Assembly: GCF_001645385.1 (NCBI RefSeq)
Contig: NZ_LVHI01000021.1
Location: 1 to 64,000, forward strand
From: Rhodococcoides kyotonense
Lineage (GTDB): Bacteria > Actinomycetota > Actinomycetes > Mycobacteriales > Mycobacteriaceae
Reading direction: 5' to 3'
DNA: 64,000 nt
Shown: positions 37,123 to 44,760 of the stretch, piece after piece
Layout: every line of letters begins with the position of its first letter
Position numbering within the stretch: the stretch's first letter is position 1
Position numbers and translations under genes: made by a program
Notes under the pieces: model-generated
What the model saw: only the letters and a program-made list of their open reading frames with translations
Told to the model about the DNA's origin: nothing
Database searches by the model: none

Positions 37123-38790
37123 ATGACGGACGGAACGGCAACCAAGGCGTTCAGGCAGGCGCGCGACGTGCTGCTCGGCGCGTACGGCCAGTACGACACG
37201 GCCCTGACCGACTTCGAGTGGCCGTCGTTCCCCGACACGTTCAACTGGGCGATCGACTGGTTCGACGCCATCGCCCGTGGCAACGACACGACAGCGCTGT
37301 GGATCGTCGAGGAAGACGGCTCCGAGGCCAAGTACAGCTTCGACGACATGGCCCGCAGATCCGACCAGGTCGCGCGGTGGCTCGAGTCGCTCGGCATCGG
37401 ACGCGGCGATTCGGTGATCCTGATGCTCGGCAACCAGGTCGAACTGTGGGAGACGATGCTCGCCGTCATGAAGCTCGGCGCGGTGTTGATGCCGACGACG
37501 ACGGCCACCGGAACCGTCGACCTCGTCGATCGTGTGGAACGGGGACAGGCGAGGGCGGTCGTCGCCAACCCGTCGGATGCTCCGAAGTTCGACGAGGTCC
37601 CGGGCGACTACCTGCGTATCTCCGTCGGTGACACGGACGGATGGACGAACTACCACGCGGCGTACGACGTCCAGGATCCCCGGCCGTTCGAGTCCGTCAC
37701 CGCGCCCAGCGACCGTCTGCTGATGTACTTCACGTCGGGCACGACGAGCAAGCCGAAACTCGTCGAACACACGCAGGTGTCGTACCCTGTCGGACATCTG
37801 ACGACGATGTACTTCCTCGGTGTGAAGCCGGGCGACGTCCACCTCAACATCAGTTCACCGGGCTGGGCGAAGCATGCGTGGAGCTGCTTCTTCGCGCCGT
37901 GGATCGCCGAGGCGACCATCTTCATCTACAACTACAGCCGGTTCGACGCGAAGGCTCTGCTCCAGCAGATCCGTCGAGCGGAGGTCACGACGTTCTGCGC
38001 GCCTCCGACGGTGTGGCGCATGCTGATTCAGGCCGACATCTCCGGCGGCAAGGGCGCTCTGCGCGAAGCGATCGGTGCGGGCGAGCCGTTGAACCCCGAG
38101 GTCATCTCGCACGTGCAGAAGCAGTGGGGCCTGACGATCCGTGACGGCTTCGGACAGACGGAAACCACTGCGCTCGTGGGCAATACGCCGGGCGCGGAGC
38201 TGAAGTTCGGATCGATGGGACGGCCGTTGCCCGGTGTTCCCGTCGTCATCGTCGACCCGGTGACCGGTGCGAGGGCCGACGAGGGCGAGATCTGCCTCGA
38301 TCTCGCGGCGTCACCGTTCAATCTGATGACGGGATACCTCGGCGACGCCGAACGCAACGAACAGGTCATGTCCGGCGGGTACTATCACACCGGCGACGTC
38401 GCATCCCGGGACTCGGACGGCTACATCACGTACGTGGGCAGGACCGACGACGTGTTCAAGGCGTCGGACTACAAGGTGTCGCCGTTCGAGCTCGAGAGCG
38501 TGCTGATCGAGCACCCGGCCGTGGCCGAGGCTGCCGTCGTCCCCGCTCCCGACGAGACACGCCTGGCCGTGCCGAAGGCGTACGTCTCGCTGGCCGCGGG
38601 GTGGGAACCGAACGAGGACACGGCTTCTCAGATCCTGAAGTACGCCCGCGAGAACCTGGCCCCGTACCTGCGGATCCGACGGATCGAGTTCTTCGAACTG
38701 CCGAAGACCATCTCGGGCAAGATCCGCCGCGTCGAACTGCGGGCGCGGGAGAACTCCGGCGAGGTGTTGACGGGGGAGTTTCGGGAGTAG
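37123..38790 (+). CDS. AMP-dependent acyl-CoA synthetase (acetyl/medium-chain type)
   Basis: A 555-residue adenylate-forming ligase. P-loop LLMYFTSGTTSKPKLVEHTQ, A5 motif DGFGQTETTALVGN, A7 GYYHTGDVASRD, A8 GRTDDVFKASDYKVSPFELE and the catalytic Lys in ELPKTISGKIRRVEL are all present. The ATG at 37123 follows CAAGGAG. It activates a short- or medium-chain carboxylate to its CoA ester. The chain length cannot be fixed from the motifs. It is a single-gene unit closed by a perfect 20-bp palindrome. Confidence 0.9.
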   Translation: MTDGTATKAFRQARDVLLGAYGQYDTALTDFEWPSFPDTFNWAIDWFDAIARGNDTTALWIVEEDGSEAKYSFDDMARRSDQVARWLESLGIGRGDSVILMLGNQVELWETMLAVMKLGAVLMPTTTATGTVDLVDRVERGQARAVVANPSDAPKFDEVPGDYLRISVGDTDGWTNYHAAYDVQDPRPFESVTAPSDRLLMYFTSGTTSKPKLVEHTQVSYPVGHLTTMYFLGVKPGDVHLNISSPGWAKHAWSCFFAPWIAEATIFIYNYSRFDAKALLQQIRRAEVTTFCAPPTVWRMLIQADISGGKGALREAIGAGEPLNPEVISHVQKQWGLTIRDGFGQTETTALVGNTPGAELKFGSMGRPLPGVPVVIVDPVTGARADEGEICLDLAASPFNLMTGYLGDAERNEQVMSGGYYHTGDVASRDSDGYITYVGRTDDVFKASDYKVSPFELESVLIEHPAVAEAAVVPAPDETRLAVPKAYVSLAAGWEPNEDTASQILKYARENLAPYLRIRRIEFFELPKTISGKIRRVELRARENSGEVLTGEFRE

Positions 38791-38796
38791 GCGACC

Positions 38797-38838
38797 CGTG
38801 CGTGGGAATGTACAGCCCGCTGTACATTCCCACGCACG
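38797..38838. terminator. Perfect family C palindrome between convergent genes
   Basis: CGTGCGTGGGAATGTACAGC (38797-38816) is followed, after 2 bases, by its exact reverse complement (38819-38838). It lies 7 bp from the synthetase stop and 7 bp from the ssuD stop, so it should terminate both. This is the best-preserved member of the family. Confidence 0.8.
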
Positions 38839-38844
38839 AGGGGA

Positions 38845-39996
38845 TTACCGGAACGGAATGCCGGTCGTGGCGTGTTCGCGCGACCGCGGCTGCACGAGAC
38901 CGCGCTTTTCCAGGATCGGCCGCACGCCCTCGCCGAAGTGGAACGCTTCCTCGAGGTGCGGGTAGCCGGACAGCACGAAGTGATCGAGCCCGATCGACGC
39001 GTACTCCGCGATTCGGTCGGCCACTTCCTCGTGCGATCCGACGAGAGCCGTTCCCGCGCCGCCGCGCACCAGGCCGACCCCCGTCCACAGGTTCGGTGCG
39101 ATCTCGAGTGAACGGGCGTCCGCGCCCTGCTGGTACGCGTCGCCGCCGCCGTGCAGTTCACGCATCCGACGCTGACCTTCGGACGCCGACCGGGCGAGAC
39201 TTGCCTGCGCGGCGTCGACCGTCGCGGGGTCGAGGTTCGACAGCAGGCGGTCGGCTTCGGCCCACGCCTGCTCGGATGTGTCGCGTGAGATGACGTGCAG
39301 GCGGATGCCGTAGTCGAGCGTGCGTCCCTGCACGTCCGCGAGGTCTCGGATCCACGCGATCTTCGACGCCACAGCAGCCGGCGGCTCACCCCACGTCAGG
39401 TAGGTATCGGCGAACTGCGACGCGACGGTCCCGGCGGCAGGGGACGAACCTCCGAAGAAGATCGGCGGCGTCGGCTCCGGATGCCGTTGCAGCGACGCCT
39501 CCTCGACCTTGATGTACTTGCCGTCGAAGGTGACGGGGCCGTCGTCGGCCCAGAGGCGACGCGTCACGTCGAGGTATTCGCCGCAGCGTTCGTAGCGTTC
39601 GTTCTTGGTCAGGAAATCGCCGAACCGTCGCTGCTCGTGGTCCTCACCGCCCGTGACGACGTTGAGCAGCAACCTGCCGCCGGACTGCCACTGGAACGTC
39701 GCCGCCATCTGGGCTGCGAGCGTCGGAGCGATCAGTCCCGGCCGCAGCGCGACGAGGAACTTCAGGGTCTCCGTCGTATCGATCATCATGGCCGTCGTCA
39801 GCCACGCGTCCTCGCACCATGCGCCGGTCGGCGTGAGCACCGCCTCGAAACCGTTGTCCTCGGCCGCGGCACCGATCTGATTCAGATACTTCAGCGTCGC
39901 CGGTCGGTCACCGGACATCGACGACCCGTGGCCGCCTGCCATCAGGTTGCGCGAATCGCCGTAGGTGGGCAGGAACCAATGAAAGCGCAGAGACAT
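38845..39996 (-). CDS. ssuD: FMNH2-dependent alkanesulfonate monooxygenase
   Basis: This luciferase-like flavin monooxygenase of 383 residues desulfonates alkanesulfonates to aldehyde and sulfite. The N-terminus MSLRFHWFLPTYGDSRNLMA, the segment GFEAVLTPTGAWCEDAWLT and NVVTGGEDHEQRRFGDFL are close to SsuD. The C-terminal FVLSGYPHLEEAFHFGEGV is also typical. No SsuABC transporter or SsuE reductase lies adjacent, so it depends on a reductase elsewhere. A related LLM enzyme acting on another sulfonate is possible. Confidence 0.88.
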   Translation of the reverse strand: MSLRFHWFLPTYGDSRNLMAGGHGSSMSGDRPATLKYLNQIGAAAEDNGFEAVLTPTGAWCEDAWLTTAMMIDTTETLKFLVALRPGLIAPTLAAQMAATFQWQSGGRLLLNVVTGGEDHEQRRFGDFLTKNERYERCGEYLDVTRRLWADDGPVTFDGKYIKVEEASLQRHPEPTPPIFFGGSSPAAGTVASQFADTYLTWGEPPAAVASKIAWIRDLADVQGRTLDYGIRLHVISRDTSEQAWAEADRLLSNLDPATVDAAQASLARSASEGQRRMRELHGGGDAYQQGADARSLEIAPNLWTGVGLVRGGAGTALVGSHEEVADRIAEYASIGLDHFVLSGYPHLEEAFHFGEGVRPILEKRGLVQPRSREHATTGIPFR

Positions 39997-40097
39997 ATCG
40001 GCCGATTCTGGCAGTGCTTCCGAGTGCTCGCCAGAGTTCGAATCACGATGATTTCAAATGCTGACCTGTAGGCGATGCCTAGTTACTGTCGCGACAC

Positions 40098-41411
40098 ATG
40101 ACTGCAATCGCCGAGCCCGCGGCAGAATCGGACCCGGCCAGACGGAAGCGCCTCCGTACCGTCGTCGCCGCAAGCCTTCTCGGAACGACCGTCGAATGGT
40201 ACGACTTCTTCCTGTACGCCACGGCCGCGAGCCTGGTGTTCAATCAGCTGTTCTTCCCCGACCAGAGTTCGTTCGTCGGCACGATGCTCTCCTTCGCGAC
40301 ATTCGCGGTCGGCTTCGTCGTCCGCCCCGTCGGCGGAGTGGTGTTCGGCCACTTCGGCGATCGCATCGGACGTAAGAAGACCCTCGCGCTGACGATGTTC
40401 ATCATGGGCATCGCCACCGCGCTGATGGGTGCCTTGCCGACGGCCGAGCAGATCGGCGTACTCGCGCCGATTCTGTTGCTGCTGCTCAGAATTCTGCAGG
40501 GCTTCGCGCTCGGCGGTGAATGGGCAGGTGCTGTTCTGCTGGCCGTCGAACACAGTCCCGAGAAGAAGCGTGGCCTGTTCGGCAGCATCCCGCAGATCGG
40601 TCTGGCGCTCGGATTAGCGCTCGGCACAGCGATGTTCGCGCTTCTACAAACCGTGTTCGACGACGCCGCCTTCCTGGCGTACGGCTGGCGCATCGCGTTT
40701 CTGCTGAGCCTCGTGCTCGTGGCCGTAGGGCTCATCGTGCGACTGAAAGTCGAGGAGACCCCGGCCTTCCAGGAAGTCACCGACCTGAAGCAGCGGTCGT
40801 CGGCACCCGTTCGAGACGTGTTCGCGCGCAGATCGATTCGAGCAACCGTCCTCGGACTGCTGTCTCGCTGGGGTGAGGGCGCTGCGTTCAACACGTGGGG
40901 TGTCTTCGCGATCACCTATGCGACAACCGAACTCGACTTCGAGAAAGTGCCCGTGCTGCTCGTCGTCACCGTCGCCGCGGTGACCATGGCCGTTCTGCTG
41001 CCTGTCTCCGGGCTGTTGGTCGACCGCTACGGCGCCAAGCAGATCTACATCATCGGCATCGCGCTCTACGGCGTCGCCGTGTTCCCGGTGTTCGCGCTGT
41101 TCGGGACGGGCAACCTTTGGTTCTTCGGGCTCGGCCTCGTTCTCGTGTTCGGATTCGTCCACGCACTCTTCTACGGCGCGCAAGGCACCCTGTACGCCAG
41201 CCTGTACCCGACCGAGATCCGGTACACGGGGCTGTCGATCGTCTACCAGTTCTCCGGCATCTACGCCTCCGGCGTCACCCCGCTCATCCTGACGGCCCTC
41301 ATCGCCGCGGGCAGCGGGTCGCCCTGGCTGGCCTGCGGCTTCCTCGTCGGAACCTCGGTCGTCAGCGTCATCGCCACCGGGCTCATCCGGAAGCGGGACC
41401 TGCATCTCTGA
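40098..41411 (+). CDS. MFS transporter, metabolite:H+ symporter (MHS) family
   Basis: A 437-residue 12-TM transporter with MHS hallmarks: LLGTTVEWYDFFLYATAASL, FVVRPVGGVVFGHFGDRIGR, LRILQGFALGGEWAGAVLLA and PFSSLYPTEIRYTGLS-like SLYPTEIRYTGLSIVYQ. Substrates of this family include shikimate, alpha-ketoglutarate, proline/betaine and small aromatic acids. None can be chosen here. It stands alone, divergent from ssuD with 101 bp between starts, and ends at a family B repeat array. Confidence 0.9.
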   Translation: MTAIAEPAAESDPARRKRLRTVVAASLLGTTVEWYDFFLYATAASLVFNQLFFPDQSSFVGTMLSFATFAVGFVVRPVGGVVFGHFGDRIGRKKTLALTMFIMGIATALMGALPTAEQIGVLAPILLLLLRILQGFALGGEWAGAVLLAVEHSPEKKRGLFGSIPQIGLALGLALGTAMFALLQTVFDDAAFLAYGWRIAFLLSLVLVAVGLIVRLKVEETPAFQEVTDLKQRSSAPVRDVFARRSIRATVLGLLSRWGEGAAFNTWGVFAITYATTELDFEKVPVLLVVTVAAVTMAVLLPVSGLLVDRYGAKQIYIIGIALYGVAVFPVFALFGTGNLWFFGLGLVLVFGFVHALFYGAQGTLYASLYPTEIRYTGLSIVYQFSGIYASGVTPLILTALIAAGSGSPWLACGFLVGTSVVSVIATGLIRKRDLHL

Positions 41412-41431
41412 CCGGCGGCGCGTCGGGGCAG

Positions 41432-41620
41432 CCGCGCCCCAGGTGACCGAATGTCACCGGTGGTCACTCTGAGTGAGCAAGGGGCGCCCTCGGTCCGGAC
41501 TCGGGCCGCGCCCCAGGTGACCGAAGGACGCCCTCGCTCACTCTGAGTGAGCAAGGGGCGCCCTCGGTCCGGATTCGGGCCGCGCCTCAGCCTCAGGTGA
41601 CCGAAGGTGACATTCGGTCC
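41432..41620. repeat. Family B array 1 (74-bp period, modular palindromes)
   Basis: Two copies of a 74-bp unit start CACTCTGAGTGAGCAAGGGG at 41465 and 41539, with short palindromes TCACTC-T-GAGTGA and GGGCGCCC. The array ends with a GACCGAA..TTCGGTC hairpin (41599-41619). It lies between convergent gene ends and runs into the last codons of the hydrolase gene. It probably also terminates transcription. Confidence 0.7.
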
Positions 41621-42396
41621 AGAAACGGCTCGACGACGCGCCGCACCTCGTCGCCCGCGGCGGGCGTCGTCGAGTGGTCGAAGCCGTCGATCAGGTGGAA
41701 CTCCGACTCAGGAACGAGCGCGGCAGCCGCGCGCGAGTCGTCCCGACGCGTCGTGTCCTCGGAGCCGACGTAGAACAGCGAAGGAATACCGAGTCCGCGC
41801 AGCGTGTCGTCGGACAACCCGGGCTCGGCGTCGGACGCGCGGAAGTAGGCGGCCATCGCGTCGGAATCGTTGGCGCTGAACACGGCTCGGGTCGCAGGGT
41901 CCACCGGAAACAGGCGGTGGCGGTTCCATTCGTCGATGAAGCCGTCCATGCCTCCGGTCGCGAGGACGTCCGCGCACCCCGGGAAGAACAGCCGATCGAA
42001 CGCCCCCTTCTGCGGTCCGTGCGAACCTCCGCCGGCAACAAGGGAATTGACGCGCTCGGGTGCCCGCGCTGCCAATGTCAGGCCGGCGCGCGCACCGTAC
42101 GAGTAACCCCAGTAGTCCGCCTTGTCGACACCCACCTCGTCGAGGACGGCCACGAGATCGCCGACGATATTGTCCATGCGGTACGCGTCGACGTCGTGCG
42201 GTTTGTCGCTCCGGCCGTGCCCGCGCATGTCGGGCAGGATCAACGACCTACGCGGACGCAAGGCTTTGACGTACCCGAACGTGCGCCAGATCGTGTGTGT
42301 CAGCAGACTTCCGTGCACCATGAGCAGTGGCGGACCCGAGCCCACGACGGTGTAGGCGATCCGAGTTCCATCCGAGGGGTTCGTCGCGAAGTCCAC
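41593..42396 (-). CDS. Alpha/beta hydrolase
   Basis: A 267-residue alpha/beta hydrolase fold protein. The oxyanion-hole region is LLMVHGSLLTHTIW, followed by LILPDMRGHGRSDKP. The nucleophile elbow reads YWGYSYGARAG, with Ser as nucleophile. The acid is probably in YVGSEDTTRRDDSR and the His in LIDGFDHSTTPA. Substrate unknown. The GTG at 42396 is preferred, but an in-frame GTG at 42411 would overlap the ABC-F gene. The last codons (DRMSPSVT) lie within a family B hairpin, so the C-terminus is repeat-derived. Confidence 0.85.
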   Translation of the reverse strand: MDFATNPSDGTRIAYTVVGSGPPLLMVHGSLLTHTIWRTFGYVKALRPRRSLILPDMRGHGRSDKPHDVDAYRMDNIVGDLVAVLDEVGVDKADYWGYSYGARAGLTLAARAPERVNSLVAGGGSHGPQKGAFDRLFFPGCADVLATGGMDGFIDEWNRHRLFPVDPATRAVFSANDSDAMAAYFRASDAEPGLSDDTLRGLGIPSLFYVGSEDTTRRDDSRAAAALVPESEFHLIDGFDHSTTPAAGDEVRRVVEPFLDRMSPSVT

Positions 42397-42403
42397 TCGT
42401 CCA

Positions 42404-43963
42404 TCATGCACGCTCCAGTTCGACCCATCGCGTCGGCTCGAGATCCCGCAGGAACGGTAAGTCGTGACTCGCGACGACGAGCGCACCCTCGTAACTCGCC
42501 AACGCCTCCGTCAGGTGGGCCTTGCTGGCGAGGTCGAGATTGTTGGTGGGTTCGTCGAGCATCAGGAACCTCGGCGCGGGTTCGGCGAGCAGAATGGTCG
42601 CCAGTGCAGCACGGAGACGCTCACCCCCGGACAACGTGTCGACGACGGCATCCGCGTCGCTCCCGCGAAAAAGAAAGCGCGCCAACTGGGCTCGAATCTG
42701 CTCGTTCGACGCGTGTGCCGCGACTGCCGCAACATTCTCGGCCACCGACCGAGACTCGTCGAACACGTCGAGGCGTTGCGGCAGGTATCGCCACGGCACA
42801 GCGGGTTCCGCGTCCGCGAGCTGTCGCAGCAGTGTTGTCTTGCCGCTACCGTTCGGTCCGATCAGTGCGATGCGTTCCGGTCCCACGATCTCCAGTGAAG
42901 CGACTGAAACGATCCTCTGTCCCGCATGCACTTTCGTCGCGGGGAGCTCGACGCGGACCTCGCGGTCGTCACGGAGGCGATCCTCGGCCGTGGCGAGAAC
43001 CGCTTGTGCGTCGCTCACCTTGTCGAGGTGGTTGCCCCGTAGCTTGCCCGCCGAGACCTGTGCTGCCCGTTTGCGATTGCCCATGACGATCTTGGGTTCA
43101 CGCTTCTGCTCGTTCATCTTCTTGCCGTACCGGGCGCGTCGATCGAGTTTGGTTCTGGCCTCGATCAATTCGCGTTCCTGCTTGCGCACATCGTTCTTGG
43201 CGTCGTGCACCGCGGCGCGCGCAGCCTCCTGTTCCGCGACGACGACGTCACGGTAGTGCTCGTAGTTACCGCCGAACACGCGCAGGCGGCTGACCCCGTC
43301 TCGCTCGGCTCGAACCTCGGCAGTGGTGTCCATGATCGCGAGCAGATCGAGGTCGTGACTCGTCACGATCAGCACGCCCTGGAACGACTGGACGGCCTGG
43401 TAGAGGTGTGCGCGGGCGTCTCGGTCGAGGTTGTTGGTCGGCTCGTCGAGGAGCAGCACATCCGGCTCCGCGAGTAGTTCCGCAGTGAGCGCGAGCAGCA
43501 TCGATTCACCGCCGGACAGCGTTCCGACGACGCGATCGAGATCCTCCGGTCGTGCGACGATGTGGCCCAATCCCAACTTGTCGAGCAGCGCGACGGCACG
43601 CTCCTCCGCATCCCACCGGGAGCCGACGATAGCGAAGTCGTCGTCGGTGAATTCTCCGATCTCGATGCGGTGCAGCGCCTGTCGAAGTTCACGCATACGA
43701 AGAATGTCGTCGACGCGCCTGCCTGCGCGCAGGGTGATGTCCTGCGGGAGGTAGCCGAGCTCGCCGGGAACGGTGATCGAGCCGCGTTGGGGGTGCAATT
43801 CTCCCGCAACGAGTTTCATCAGCGTCGACTTGCCCGCACCGTTGGACCCGACGAGACCTGTTCTGCCGGTGGGGAACACGGCGTCGAGGCCGTCGAACAC
43901 GCGGCTGCCGTCCGGCCAGGTGAACCCGAGATCGGAAATGCGCAGGGATGAAGAGGTAGACAT
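42404..43963 (-). CDS. ABC-F family ATPase (ribosome-associated type)
   Basis: A 519-residue cytoplasmic ABC-F protein with two ATPase domains and no membrane part. First: Walker A VGSNGAGKSTLMKLVAGE, signature GTLSGGESMLLAL, VLLLDEPTNNLDRDAR. Second: IGPNGSGKTTLLRQLA, DTLSGGERLRAAL, FLMLDEPTNNLDLASKAH. The charged interdomain linker (about residues 215-310; ARAAVHDAKNDVRKQERELI, RRARYGKKMNEQKREPK) is the part that reaches toward the ribosomal P/E site. Some members give resistance to ribosome-targeting antibiotics. The leader upstream of the start looks regulatory. Confidence 0.92.
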   Translation of the reverse strand: MSTSSSLRISDLGFTWPDGSRVFDGLDAVFPTGRTGLVGSNGAGKSTLMKLVAGELHPQRGSITVPGELGYLPQDITLRAGRRVDDILRMRELRQALHRIEIGEFTDDDFAIVGSRWDAEERAVALLDKLGLGHIVARPEDLDRVVGTLSGGESMLLALTAELLAEPDVLLLDEPTNNLDRDARAHLYQAVQSFQGVLIVTSHDLDLLAIMDTTAEVRAERDGVSRLRVFGGNYEHYRDVVVAEQEAARAAVHDAKNDVRKQERELIEARTKLDRRARYGKKMNEQKREPKIVMGNRKRAAQVSAGKLRGNHLDKVSDAQAVLATAEDRLRDDREVRVELPATKVHAGQRIVSVASLEIVGPERIALIGPNGSGKTTLLRQLADAEPAVPWRYLPQRLDVFDESRSVAENVAAVAAHASNEQIRAQLARFLFRGSDADAVVDTLSGGERLRAALATILLAEPAPRFLMLDEPTNNLDLASKAHLTEALASYEGALVVASHDLPFLRDLEPTRWVELERA

Positions 43964-44099
43964 GATTGCTCCAGAGGTATGCGTGCGTACAAGCAGGCGA
44001 ACGAACCTCTAGAAGAGCAACGGCCTCTCCAAATCGTCGACGACAAGGCGACAGCCAGATTAAACCCGGGTGCGTCGCACACGCAACCCCATTTGTGGT
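43964..44099 (-). promoter_or_regulatory. Leader of the ABC-F gene with alternative pairing options
   Basis: On the minus strand AGAGGT (44010-44005) can pair with ACCTCT just ahead of the RBS (43978-43973) or with ACCTCT in codons 3-4 (43957-43952). A second AGAGG lies further upstream (44028-44024). Mutually exclusive stems near the RBS are typical of antibiotic-inducible attenuators. This is inferred from pairing only. Confidence 0.4.
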
Positions 44100-44141
44100 C
44101 GTGCGTGGAAATGCGTGCTCTGGCACGCATTTCCGCTCACG
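44100..44141. terminator. Family C palindrome over the stop of the 182-residue protein gene
   Basis: Arms CGTGCGTGGAAATGCGTGC (44100-44118) and GCACGCATTTCCGCTCACG (44123-44141) pair at 17 of 19 positions around 4 bases. The right arm contains the stop codon at 44137-44139. It is a likely terminator insulating the ABC-F leader. Confidence 0.7.
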
Positions 44142-44685
44142 TGCCCGAAGGGCCCTTCTTGCGCAGATCGTCGACCTTGCTCATCGCCTCCCTCAGCTCT
44201 CCGAGCCATTCCTCGGTGTGTTCACCGACGAGTTTGACGGCCCAGGACAGCGCATCGGCACGAGATCGCGCGACGCCTGCATCGACGAGCGTGTCCAATA
44301 CCTTGCGCTCCGGCTGTCGCAGGCGGGTCATCACCGGAACGGCGAGGTGGGTGAAGAGCACCGCCTCCCCGTCGACGGCCACGCCCCACGCCACCTTGCG
44401 TCCGTAGCGTGCCTCCGCCTCGTCGGCGATCTGCATCCGGTCCTGACGCGTGGTCTCGCGGAACCGCGCGATGCGACCCTCGGTCGACGCGGCCGATGCG
44501 TCGTCGGGCGTGGGAAGTTCGCCGATCACGACGATCTCCTCCCGGTCCACCTCGATCGTCGCGTCGCCGGCGAACCAACTTTCCGGAAGCCGTCCGCTGA
44601 ACCATTCTGCGGCGTCACCGGTGTCCGGTGCGTCGGCTTGCTGCCACCCACCGGGTCGTCCGAACTTTCTTCCATGGTGTCTCAT
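44137..44685 (-). CDS. Hypothetical protein, 182 residues
   Basis: I do not recognise a family. The protein is soluble and charged. The N-terminal part contains EWFSGRLPESWFAGDATIEV and EEIVVIGELPTPD. The C-terminal part is helical, with LVDAGVARSRADALSWAVKL and EEWLGELREAMSKVDDLRKK. The segment resembles short helical DNA- or protein-binding modules, but this is not firm. The ATG at 44685 has AAGGAG 6-7 bases upstream, and the family C palindrome marks its end, so it is a real gene. It is divergent from the penicillin-binding lipoprotein gene with 75 bp between; the two may share a control region. Confidence 0.75.
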   Translation of the reverse strand: MRHHGRKFGRPGGWQQADAPDTGDAAEWFSGRLPESWFAGDATIEVDREEIVVIGELPTPDDASAASTEGRIARFRETTRQDRMQIADEAEARYGRKVAWGVAVDGEAVLFTHLAVPVMTRLRQPERKVLDTLVDAGVARSRADALSWAVKLVGEHTEEWLGELREAMSKVDDLRKKGPSGT

Positions 44686-44760
44686 GACAACTCCTTGGTT
44701 GCGTTTGATTACACACTTACATGATTACTCCGTTGCAGCGATATCCGCCACGGGTGGGGC
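44686..44760. promoter_or_regulatory. Divergent promoter region with TGATTAC direct repeats
   Basis: TGATTAC occurs at 44706-44712 and 44722-44728, 16 bp apart, in the only AT-rich part of the gap. It could be a binding site for a regulator of the penicillin-binding gene, the hypothetical gene or both. Confidence 0.4.

Noticed and set aside
41432-41620. Family B array as a CRISPR
   Set aside because: The units carry no unique spacers of constant length, the repeats are short modular palindromes, and no cas gene is nearby.
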